From positions 1 to 13,227 of the forward strand of contig JAZNIR010000086.1 in NCBI GenBank assembly GCA_045577595.1: a stretch of DNA of 13,227 bases, given 5' to 3'. The translations under genes were made by a program, and so were the position numbers. Positions 1 through 5,980 of this stretch are shown here, piece after piece. Below the pieces are notes generated by a model, which was not told the origin of the DNA, made no database searches, and was given only the letters and a program-made list of their open reading frames with translations. Numbering within the stretch: the stretch's first letter is position 1; every line of letters starts with the position of its first letter. Origin of the DNA: Scatosoma sp045577595 (GTDB taxonomy: Bacteria; Bacillota; Clostridia; Christensenellales; Borkfalkiaceae).

Positions 1-164
1 ACAGAATGGAAGGCAACGGTATGAGCGTTTCGGTGGGTAGACTGCGCGAAGATACGGTGTTCGATTATAAATTCGTCGGGCTTTCGCACAATACGCTCCG
101 TGGCGCGGCGGGTGGCGCGGTACTTCTCGCAGAGCTTTTGACTGCGAAAGGTTATATGGACTAA
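1..164 (+). CDS. asd: Aspartate-semialdehyde dehydrogenase, C-terminal end (partial)
   Basis: This is the 3' end of a gene that begins before the window. The reading frame starts at base 3 and ends with TAA at 162-164, giving 53 residues. The segment with VSVGRLRED, then DYKFVGLSHNT, then RGAAGGAVLLAELL matches the C-terminal end of the longer (about 360-residue) aspartate-semialdehyde dehydrogenases found in Clostridia, Thermotogae and archaea. The enzyme makes aspartate semialdehyde from aspartyl phosphate with NADPH in the cytoplasm, at the branch to lysine, threonine and methionine. dapA, which uses this product, starts 51 bases downstream on the same strand with no terminator between, so an asd-dapA-dapB operon is likely. 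The catalytic Cys and His lie outside the window, so the call rests on the C-terminal motif and the neighbours. Confidence 0.88.
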   Translation, partial: RMEGNGMSVSVGRLREDTVFDYKFVGLSHNTLRGAAGGAVLLAELLTAKGYMD

Positions 165-215
165 CTTTTATATTAAAAAGCAACAAAATAAAATAAGGAC
201 GCATAGAATAACATT

Positions 216-1106
216 ATGAAAGGATTTTTTAACGGTAGCGCAACGGCGCTTATCACCCCGTTTAATGATGAGGGCGTAAATTACGAGGTTTTAGGACAAC
301 TTATCGAATATCAAATCGCAGGCGGTACGGACGCCATCGTCTTTCTCGGCACGACGGGCGAACCGTCCACTATGAGCTTTGAAGAAGAACACGTGTTAAT
401 GGAATACGCCGTGAAAAAAGTGGCGGGACGCGCGAAAGTTATTTTCGGCTGTGGTAGTAACAACACCGCCGACGCCGTGATGACGGCAAAAAAAGCGGAA
501 AGTTTCGGCGCGGACGGTCTTTTGGCGGTTACGCCGTACTACAACAAATGCACTCAAAACGGTTTGGTGGCGTATTATAAAGCGATTTGCGACGCGGTGT
601 CTATTCCCGTTATCGCATACAACGTTCCCGGACGGACGGGTGTGGAAATTCAACCGGCTACGATGGCAAAAATCGCGGACATTCCGAATATCGCGGGCAT
701 TAAAGACGCAGGCGGAAATATGAGCAAAACGATGGAAACGTTCCGCCTTGTACGCGAAAAATGCGACGTGTATTCGGGCGAAGACGCGTTGAACTTCCCC
801 ATTCTCGCTTGTGGGGGCTCGGGCGTAATTTCTGTGCTCTCCAATATCGTTCCCGCCGACGTGAAAAAGCTGTGCTCGCTTATCAAAGCGGGAAAAATGG
901 ACGAAGCGATTGCTTTGAACGATAAACTCCTTCCCCTTGCCAACGCTTGCTTCGTGGAAGTCAACCCCATTCCCGTAAAAGAAGCGATGAACTTGCTTGG
1001 ATTTAACGCGGGCGCGCCCCGTGCCCCGCTTACCGTAATGGAAGATGCAAACCGCGAAAAACTGATTACGGCAATGAAAAATTACGGATTGGAGATTAAC
1101 ACGTGA
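216..1106 (+). CDS. dapA: 4-hydroxy-tetrahydrodipicolinate synthase DapA
   Basis: The 296-residue product is the usual length for this TIM-barrel aldolase, which condenses pyruvate with aspartate semialdehyde in the first committed step of lysine/diaminopimelate synthesis. Visible family features are GTTGE at residues 45-49 (the Thr pair of the proton relay), the YY pair at 108-109, the Tyr of AYNVPGRTG at 135, Arg140 in the same motif, and the Schiff-base Lys163 in GIKDAGGN. These line up with Tyr133, Arg138 and Lys161 of the E. coli enzyme. An AAGGA at 195-199 is the nearest ribosome-binding site but sits a long 16 bases before the ATG; I see no better in-frame start. The stop overlaps the start of dapB, so the two are probably translationally coupled. 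No lysine riboswitch or T-box fits in the 51-base upstream gap. Confidence 0.97.
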   Translation: MKGFFNGSATALITPFNDEGVNYEVLGQLIEYQIAGGTDAIVFLGTTGEPSTMSFEEEHVLMEYAVKKVAGRAKVIFGCGSNNTADAVMTAKKAESFGADGLLAVTPYYNKCTQNGLVAYYKAICDAVSIPVIAYNVPGRTGVEIQPATMAKIADIPNIAGIKDAGGNMSKTMETFRLVREKCDVYSGEDALNFPILACGGSGVISVLSNIVPADVKKLCSLIKAGKMDEAIALNDKLLPLANACFVEVNPIPVKEAMNLLGFNAGAPRAPLTVMEDANREKLITAMKNYGLEINT

Positions 1107-1867
1107 TGAAAACGAGAATTTTACTTTGCGGTGCGTGCGGAAAAATGGGCGGTAACGTGCTTGCGCTACTTGCCGACGATACAAACGCCGTCGCCGTTTG
1201 TGGCGTGGACTTGTTCCCAAAAGAAATCGGCATACCCGTTTATAAAACGTTTGCAAGCGTACAAGAAAAAGCGGACGTGATTATCGACTTCTCTTCCGCC
1301 GACGGTTTAATCGAACGGTTGGAATACGCTAAAAACAACGGTATGGGCATCGTACTTGCTTCTACGGGATTAAGCGATGAAGATTTGGAAACGGTGAAAG
1401 AATACGCGAAAGAAATCCCTATCTTTAAAACGGCGAACTTGTCGCTGGGCGTAAATTTGATGCAAGCGCTTTGCAAAGCGGCGGCGCAAGTGTTGGGCGA
1501 CGGATTTGACGTGGAAATCGTCGAACGGCATCACAACTTGAAAAAAGACGCCCCGTCGGGTACGGCGCTTATGCTTGCCGATACGATAAACGAAGCGTTC
1601 GACGGACAAAAAAAATACGTCAACGGCAGAAACGGCATTGTTGGCGCAAGGGAAAAGAGCGAGATTGGCATACACGCCGTACGCGGCGGCACTATCGTAG
1701 GCGAACACGAAGTAACGTTTGCAGGCGAAGACGAAATTATCACCATTTCGCACAGCGCGCGTAGTAAGCGTGTGTTTGCCGTCGGCGCAATCCGCGCGGC
1801 GAAGTTTTTGCAAGGAAAAGCGGCGGGCATGTACGAGATGAAACATCTTTTAGCCGAAGAAAATTAA
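1106..1867 (+). CDS. dapB: 4-hydroxy-tetrahydrodipicolinate reductase DapB
   Basis: DapB reduces the DapA product to tetrahydrodipicolinate using NAD(P)H. From the ATG the protein has 253 residues, a normal family length. The N-terminal Rossmann motif GACGKMG lies at about residues 9-15, and the catalytic segment ERHHNLKKDAPSGTA at about 140-154. That segment holds the His pair, the catalytic Lys and the PSGT loop that binds the substrate carboxylates. The C-terminal part contains HAVRGGTIVGEHEV, typical of the family. The ATG at 1106 overlaps the dapA stop by one base (TGATG). A GTG at 1103 is also in frame and lies 8 bases after the GGAG at 1091-1094, against 11 bases for the ATG, so the protein could be one residue longer. 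It is the last gene before the convergent hairpins, so it closes the operon within this window. No dapD, dapL or ddh is present here. Confidence 0.97.
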   Translation: MKTRILLCGACGKMGGNVLALLADDTNAVAVCGVDLFPKEIGIPVYKTFASVQEKADVIIDFSSADGLIERLEYAKNNGMGIVLASTGLSDEDLETVKEYAKEIPIFKTANLSLGVNLMQALCKAAAQVLGDGFDVEIVERHHNLKKDAPSGTALMLADTINEAFDGQKKYVNGRNGIVGAREKSEIGIHAVRGGTIVGEHEVTFAGEDEIITISHSARSKRVFAVGAIRAAKFLQGKAAGMYEMKHLLAEEN

Positions 1868-1879
1868 ACAAAAACGCGC

Positions 1880-1908
1880 AACCCCACCAACACGACGTTG
1901 GTGGGGTT
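1880..1908. terminator. Hairpin between convergent dapB and dehydrogenase genes (first of two)
   Basis: The arms AACCCCACCAAC (1880-1891) and GTTGGTGGGGTT (1897-1908) form a perfect 12-bp stem with a 5-base loop, 12 bases after the dapB stop. No clear T run follows it on the + strand. On the minus strand the stem is followed after a few bases by a TTTTT run. It may therefore act mainly on transcripts arriving from the right, or as an end-protecting stem for the dap mRNA. Confidence 0.65.
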
Positions 1909-1932
1909 CATAAATTAAAAACGCCAATAAGT

Positions 1933-1972
1933 TTATCCCCCTTCGAAATTCGTTTATTTTGAAGGGGGATAA
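1933..1972. terminator. Second hairpin, probable bidirectional terminator
   Basis: The arms TTATCCCCCTTC (1933-1944) and GAAGGGGGATAA (1961-1972) pair perfectly over 12 bp. The stem can extend inward by up to five more pairs (one of them G-T), leaving a 6-base loop. It sits between the stops of two convergent genes. A run of six T's occurs at 1982-1987 on the + strand, and a TTTTT run lies to the left on the minus strand, though neither is directly adjacent to the stem. Bidirectional termination is inferred from position and stem strength. Confidence 0.65.
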
Positions 1973-2004
1973 TGCATACACTTTTTTAAACGGTTTTTAT
2001 TTAA

Positions 2005-3003
2005 TTATTCAAGATACATAACGCTCTTTACAAAGCCTTCTTCCCGTTTCACCGAATCAATAAAGAATTGGTCTACTTGCTCCGTCGTGTATTTATGGCT
2101 TATGAGCACGGATAAATCAAACACGCCTTGTTCGAACAATTTGATTGTTTTCGGCCAATATCTCGAATATTCTCTTCCGTCGTCGATGGCAGGCGAAGTG
2201 TTGACGACTACGGTGCCCTTTAAGTGTTGCGTTTTAAAGTCCACCATTCTGGGTTGTCTATGCCAACCAAACAAATACACTTCCGCAGCCATACCCGAAT
2301 GTGAAAACGCCAAATCCAAGCCTGGTTGACTTCCCGTACATTCGATAACTTTGTCGAATTGTCCTTCCACTTCTTCGGGCTTACAAACGACCTTTGCGCC
2401 ACACTTTTTCGCAAGTTCTCTACTGCTTTCCTTAATATCGCACACTACGAATTCGGAGAAAGGATAGCCTTTAATCAACTGAATCATTAAAAGTCCCATA
2501 AATCCAGCCCCAACGAGCAAAACTCTGTCTGCGGGTTTAAGATTCATATACGACACGGCGTTTACAATACTTGCCGCAGGTTCGATTACCCAATTTGCAG
2601 GGTCGCCCAAATTATCAGGCAACTTATACGCAAATTCAGCGGGGCCAACCAATCTTCTCGACCATTGGCTCATATACCAACAGCACGCACAATAATCGCC
2701 CGGTTTAAGATGCGTTACGCCTTTGCCGACTTTCAAAACTCTATGTACGGCTTCGTGTCCGGGTATCATAGGATATCTAGGGTGCGTTAAATCCCCTTTG
2801 TACAAGCTAACTTCGTGCGTACACATAGACGCAAGCACCGCTTCGACGACAATTTCCCCTTCGTTCGGTTCTCTATCAAGCGCAAGGGAATACATATTCG
2901 TTCCGTGTTCAATCATTTCTTCTTTCGTGGGCATATATACGTCGGAAGGCTTTACTTCTCTGTAACTTACTTTGCCCAACTCTTCTAAAATTACTGCTTT
3001 CAC
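2005..3003 (-). CDS. Zinc-type medium-chain dehydrogenase/reductase, substrate unknown
   Basis: The product is a 332-residue alcohol/polyol dehydrogenase of the MDR superfamily. Likely catalytic-zinc ligands are Cys61 (MCTHE), His83-Glu84 (PGHE) and Glu141 (EPAAS), a Cys-His-Glu set as in sorbitol-type dehydrogenases. The Rossmann motif VGAGFMG is at 164-170, and Asp189 ends the second strand, which favours NAD over NADP. Two things are odd. Residues 21-48 form an extra charged segment before the catalytic Cys. The usual four-Cys structural-zinc loop is missing, with only Cys105, 107 and 108 in that area. The GTG start at 3003 is chosen over a TTG at 3027 because AAGGAG lies exactly 8 bases before it. 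It is the last gene of the transketolase operon, 93 bases after the C-subunit gene. It probably oxidises or reduces a polyol, sugar or sugar phosphate linked to the transketolase reaction. Confidence 0.85.
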   Translation of the reverse strand: MKAVILEELGKVSYREVKPSDVYMPTKEEMIEHGTNMYSLALDREPNEGEIVVEAVLASMCTHEVSLYKGDLTHPRYPMIPGHEAVHRVLKVGKGVTHLKPGDYCACCWYMSQWSRRLVGPAEFAYKLPDNLGDPANWVIEPAASIVNAVSYMNLKPADRVLLVGAGFMGLLMIQLIKGYPFSEFVVCDIKESSRELAKKCGAKVVCKPEEVEGQFDKVIECTGSQPGLDLAFSHSGMAAEVYLFGWHRQPRMVDFKTQHLKGTVVVNTSPAIDDGREYSRYWPKTIKLFEQGVFDLSVLISHKYTTEQVDQFFIDSVKREEGFVKSVMYLE

Positions 3004-3011
3004 TTTAATTT

Positions 3012-3017
3012 CTCCTT
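3012..3017 (-). promoter_or_regulatory. Ribosome-binding site that fixes the GTG start of the dehydrogenase
   Basis: On the minus strand AAGGAG is followed by 8 bases and then GTG (3003-3001). The upstream in-frame TTG at 3027 would place this ribosome-binding site inside the coding sequence, so GTG is the better start. Confidence 0.8.
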
Positions 3018-3096
3018 TTTTATCCAATTATTATATAACGTCGTTTGCAACGCTATCGTTTAAAACGTAACGATTGTCGCAAAGCCGTCGCTTATA

Positions 3097-4017
3097 TTAT
3101 TTCAACAACTCTCTAATGCTGTCCGCAATGCCTTTTGCTTGCAAACCGTATTGTTCGCGAATCCACGCTTGTCCGCCGATTTTTGCTACGTTAACGTCGG
3201 GGAATGCAAGTCTCTTGAACTTTTTAGGGCAAATATTTTCATCACACAATACTTCGGCAACTGCGCTACCCAAACCACCCATAAGGTTATGTTCTTCAAT
3301 GGTTACGATACCACCGGTATTTTTTGCGGAATCGATAATCATTTCCTTGTCGATAGGCTTAATCGTATGCATACTAACGACTCTGCAATTAACGCCTTCC
3401 TTTGCAAGTTCGTCAGCCGCTTTTACAACTTCCGCCCCGATAGGGCCTGCAAACATAAGCGTAACGTCTTTGCCTTCTTTTACGGTGATTGCCTTACCAA
3501 GTTTAAAGTCGATAGGACCGCTGTGAATATCTTTTTCGCCTTTATAACCGCATCTGTAATAGAAAGGACCGTCGTGTTCAATCATTGCGTAGGTTGCCGC
3601 GATTGCCTCGTAATTGTCGCAAGGAACTTCTACCACCATATTAGGCAACGCGCGCATAATCGCGATATCTTCCGTAGAATGGTGGCTCATACCCAAAGCG
3701 CCATACGAAACGCCACCGCCGATAATAACGATTTTCACGTTTGCGTTATGATAACAAACGTCGTTTCTGATTTGTTCAAGACAACGCAACGTCGGGAAGT
3801 TTGCAATCGAGTAGGTAATGGCAATATTCCCTTCCATAGCGATACCGCAAGCGACACCCGTCATATTTTGTTCCGCAACGCCTACGTTGTAGTATCTTTC
3901 GGGGAAACTGTCTCTAAACGTTTCGATTTCGCCATAGCCGATATCCGCCAAAACCATATGAATTCTTTTATCTTCTTTTGCTATTTCGTATAAAGTTTTA
4001 TTAAATACTGCTCTCAT
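3097..4017 (-). CDS. Transketolase, C-terminal subunit (pyrimidine-binding and C-terminal domains)
   Basis: The 306-residue protein corresponds to the second half of a transketolase. The motif GVAEQN at 46-51 holds Glu49, equivalent to the Glu that activates the TPP aminopyrimidine. HHSTED at 112-117 and the following RALPNM segment are typical of the pyrimidine-binding domain of transketolase and DXP-synthase relatives. The C-terminal half (from about residue 175) is the transketolase C domain. The start is supported by AAAGGAG (4026-4032), 8 bases upstream. The ATG overlaps the stop of the N-subunit gene by 4 bases (ATGA), so the two subunits are probably made together and form the active complex at their interface. 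Split transketolases are common in Bacillota and archaea. Some serve special pathways, such as apulose-4-phosphate transketolase or the sulfo-transketolase of sulfoquinovose breakdown. I cannot assign one of these from sequence alone. Confidence 0.93.
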   Translation of the reverse strand: MRAVFNKTLYEIAKEDKRIHMVLADIGYGEIETFRDSFPERYYNVGVAEQNMTGVACGIAMEGNIAITYSIANFPTLRCLEQIRNDVCYHNANVKIVIIGGGVSYGALGMSHHSTEDIAIMRALPNMVVEVPCDNYEAIAATYAMIEHDGPFYYRCGYKGEKDIHSGPIDFKLGKAITVKEGKDVTLMFAGPIGAEVVKAADELAKEGVNCRVVSMHTIKPIDKEMIIDSAKNTGGIVTIEEHNLMGGLGSAVAEVLCDENICPKKFKRLAFPDVNVAKIGGQAWIREQYGLQAKGIADSIRELLK

Positions 4018-4826
4018 ATTTGCTTCTCCTTTAAATCGTTTAACACTTTTTCAAGTTTATCGTCGGGAATAAATCTGTAATGCGACTCAACGGTATTTTC
4101 CAAATAATCAATTCCTTTACATTTTACCGTATTACAAATAATTGCCGTCGGTTTGTCTTTTTCAATAGGAATTTCTTTAAACGCTTGACGAAGTTCGCTT
4201 ATGTTATGACCGTCGACGAATTTCGCTGCCCAACCGAATTCTTCTAATTTCTTATCTAACGGCGCAAGGTTTTCGATATCTTTCGAATAACCCAACGCTT
4301 GTACTTGGTTGTAATCGACAATCATAACCATATTCGATAAACGTTCTTGCGCGGCGAACATAATCGCTTCCCAGCTTGAACCTTCGTTTAAATCGCCGTC
4401 GCTAACCAAGCAATACACCTTTCTATTCGACTTTGCGTAACGCGCAGCGATTGCCATACCAACCGCAACCGGCAAACCGTGCCCTAACGAACCGGTGGAA
4501 AATTCTACGCCGGGTACTTTATGGCTGATATGCCCCATCAATTTACCGTCGTCGCAGTAGTAACGGTTTAACCATTCGGTAGGAATAAAACCCTTTTGCG
4601 CAAGAACGGAATAAACGGCAGCCGCCGCGTGCCCTTTACTCATAATAAAGCGGTCTCTATCCTCCATCTTGGGATTTTTCGGGTCTACGTTTAACACGTC
4701 TTCGTAAAGGACGGAAATGATTTCTGCCATAGAAAGCATACTGCCTACGTGCCCGCTGTGTGCTTTGTTCGTCATCTTGACACAGTCAAGTCTAACTTGC
4801 TTTGCCATTTGTTGAATTTTTTCCAT
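4014..4826 (-). CDS. Transketolase, N-terminal (TPP-binding) subunit
   Basis: The 270-residue protein is the thiamine-diphosphate-binding half of transketolase. Visible are KAHSGHVGS at 21-29 (the conserved early His pair), RFIMSKGHAAAA at about 59-70, GSLGHGLP at 112-119, and the TPP/Mg motif starting SDGDLNEG at 142. Asp143 and Asn173 are exactly 30 residues apart, as Asp155 and Asn185 are in E. coli TktA. With the C-terminal subunit it should transfer two-carbon ketol units between sugar phosphates. It is the first gene of the operon. GGAG at 4837-4840 lies 10 bases before the ATG, and a strong promoter lies at 4886-4914. Housekeeping transketolase is usually a single chain of about 660 residues, so this pair with its own AraC regulator may be a pathway-specific copy. 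Confidence 0.93.
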   Translation of the reverse strand: MEKIQQMAKQVRLDCVKMTNKAHSGHVGSMLSMAEIISVLYEDVLNVDPKNPKMEDRDRFIMSKGHAAAAVYSVLAQKGFIPTEWLNRYYCDDGKLMGHISHKVPGVEFSTGSLGHGLPVAVGMAIAARYAKSNRKVYCLVSDGDLNEGSSWEAIMFAAQERLSNMVMIVDYNQVQALGYSKDIENLAPLDKKLEEFGWAAKFVDGHNISELRQAFKEIPIEKDKPTAIICNTVKCKGIDYLENTVESHYRFIPDDKLEKVLNDLKEKQI

Positions 4827-4885
4827 TAAGTTACAGCTCCTTTTTTTGATTTTTAAACTATTTCACGATGCTTATCGTTGCGTTT

Positions 4886-4914
4886 ATTATATCACCGACG
4901 ACTTGAAAAGTCAA
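4886..4914 (-). promoter_or_regulatory. Promoter of the transketolase-dehydrogenase operon
   Basis: On the minus strand TTGACT (4914-4909) and TATAAT (4891-4886) are separated by 17 bases: one mismatch in the -35 box and none in the -10 box. Transcription would start near 4879, giving a leader of about 50 bases before the ATG at 4826. The repeat box at 4922-4930 sits just upstream of the -35 box, a usual place for an AraC-type activator. Confidence 0.8.
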
Positions 4915-4921
4915 TGTATTA

Positions 4922-4972
4922 AATTTTACAAATAGTGTATAATATTTCAGTGTAAAATTAAACAATTTTACG
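4922..4972. promoter_or_regulatory. Repeated AATTTTAC boxes, candidate AraC-type operator
   Basis: Three copies of one 8-base word lie between the divergent promoters: AATTTTAC at 4922-4929, its reverse complement GTAAAATT at 4952-4959, and AATTTTAC again at 4964-4971. The last two form a palindrome with a 4-base spacer. The two direct copies are 42 bases apart, about four helical turns. One box abuts the -35 region of the operon promoter; the palindrome lies just upstream of the regulator's -35 box. Binding by the adjacent regulator is inferred from position, and the sequence is AT-rich, so chance contributes. Confidence 0.5.
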
Positions 4973-4980
4973 TTAGATAG

Positions 4981-5009
4981 TTGCCAATTTTCTTTTCGTA
5001 TGTTATAAT
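4981..5009 (+). promoter_or_regulatory. Promoter of the AraC-family regulator gene
   Basis: TTGCCA (4981-4986) and TATAAT (5004-5009) are separated by 17 bases, with an extended -10 TG at 5001-5002. This is close to a consensus housekeeping promoter. The expected start of transcription, about 7 bases after the -10 box, falls on or next to the ATG at 5016, which predicts a leaderless mRNA. Confidence 0.8.
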
Positions 5010-5015
5010 TGAATT

Positions 5016-5918
5016 ATGAGATACGTAAAGCAAAAATTAGAAAGTTTAATCGACGTAACGGATATTATTACCATTCACTATTTCGAATTTTCAAAAGACT
5101 TCGTTTTCCCTGCTGAAAAACACAATTTTTGGGAGCTTCATTACGTGGATAAAGGCTCTGTTTACAGCGTTTCAGACGATAAAACCGTCAAATTGAAACA
5201 AGGTGAAATCATTTTTCATAAGCCTATGTCGAAACATCAAATTTTGATTGATAAAACCAACGTGCCGAACGTATGCGTTATTTCCTTTTCTTGCAATTCC
5301 GTTGCAATGAAGTTTTTTGAATCGAAAACTTTTTTGCTTAATCCCGAACAAAAATTTATTTTAAAGTCTTTTTTAAACGAAGCGTACACGACTTTCCATC
5401 TTCCGCAAATGCTTCCCACACTGAATAAATTAGCGAAGAAAAACAATCCGCCGTTCGCTTGTTTACAAATGCTTAAAATCAAGCTGGAAACCTTACTGAT
5501 TGATATATATAGAAATAAAAACGCGGACATAAAATCCACGCCTTTTTTAACCTTTAACGAAGAATACGATGACGAATTGACCAATCAAATCATCACCTAT
5601 CTTGCCAACAATTTATCCGAAGACGTTTCGCTTGACGACCTTTGCAAACGTTTTAATTACAGTAAAACCCACCTTTGCAATCATTTTAAAAACGTTACGG
5701 GTAAAACTTTGTTTAATTATTTGGCGGAATTAAAAATTAACGTTGCCAAATATATGATAAGAAAGCTAAATTCCAATTACGGATTTTACGCCAATATTGC
5801 CGACCAGTTGGGCTTTCACAGTTCTTCCCATTTCTTTCACCAATTTAAAAAAATTACGGGAATGACGCCAACCCAATATTCAAAAAGCGTCAAACAATAC
5901 GACACGAAAAAAACTTGA
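5016..5918 (+). CDS. AraC-family transcriptional regulator
   Basis: The 300-residue protein has a cupin-like sensor domain at about residues 20-95 (HNFWELHYVDKGS, then KQGEIIFHKPMSKH). After a helical linker comes a C-terminal AraC DNA-binding domain at about 188-295. Its first helix-turn-helix is at about 205-226 (LDDLCKRFNYSKTHLCNHF) and the second at about 259-280 (IADQLGFHSSSHFFHQFK), ending in the family signature KITGMTPTQYS. It is divergent from the transketolase operon, with 189 bases between the start codons, and is probably its local regulator responding to a sugar-like ligand. The coding sequence looks more AT-rich than the neighbouring dap and lepA genes. No Shine-Dalgarno sequence precedes the ATG, because the -10 box lies there instead. 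No ATG, GTG or TTG alternative start lies near the N-terminus. Confidence 0.93.
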   Translation: MRYVKQKLESLIDVTDIITIHYFEFSKDFVFPAEKHNFWELHYVDKGSVYSVSDDKTVKLKQGEIIFHKPMSKHQILIDKTNVPNVCVISFSCNSVAMKFFESKTFLLNPEQKFILKSFLNEAYTTFHLPQMLPTLNKLAKKNNPPFACLQMLKIKLETLLIDIYRNKNADIKSTPFLTFNEEYDDELTNQIITYLANNLSEDVSLDDLCKRFNYSKTHLCNHFKNVTGKTLFNYLAELKINVAKYMIRKLNSNYGFYANIADQLGFHSSSHFFHQFKKITGMTPTQYSKSVKQYDTKKT

Positions 5919-5944
5919 TTACCATCGAAAATTTACTTACAGTA

Positions 5945-5980
5945 AAGGGCAACCGAAATTTCGGTTGCCCTTGCTTTTTT
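5945..5980 (+). terminator. Rho-independent terminator of the AraC-family gene
   Basis: A perfect 28-base palindrome at 5945-5972 (arms AAGGGCAACCGAAA and its reverse complement) is followed by GCTTTTTT at 5973-5980. It begins 26 bases after the regulator's stop. The T run touches the gltX stop codon on the opposite strand, so the same hairpin may also end the gltX transcript, although no T run follows it on the minus strand. Confidence 0.88.

Noticed and set aside
165..215. Lysine riboswitch or T-box before dapA
   Set aside because: The gap is only 51 bases, too short for either element, and shows no matching structure.
396..1256. Long open frame of 286 codons on the minus strand opposite dapA and dapB
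   Set aside because: Its translation is rich in Arg, His and Phe with no recognisable domain. It lies antisense to two well-supported genes and reflects their codon bias.
3004..3027. TTG start giving a dehydrogenase 8 residues longer
   Set aside because: The strong AAGGAG at 3012-3017 would then lie inside the coding sequence, whereas it is ideally placed for the GTG at 3003.
3028..3096. Possible internal promoter or operator in the gap before the dehydrogenase gene
   Set aside because: A TATAAT-like word is present on the minus strand, but no acceptable -35 box lies at 15-18 bases and the short shared words with the main promoter region are too weak.
3139..3993. Open frame of 284 codons on the + strand opposite the transketolase C-subunit gene
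   Set aside because: It is a mirror of a clear TPP-enzyme gene; the product has no motif and a Cys/Phe/Asn-rich composition typical of antisense frames.
4938..4943. Second TATAAT on the + strand upstream of the AraC-family gene
   Set aside because: There is no convincing -35 box and no proper extended -10; the promoter at 4981-5009 is far better.
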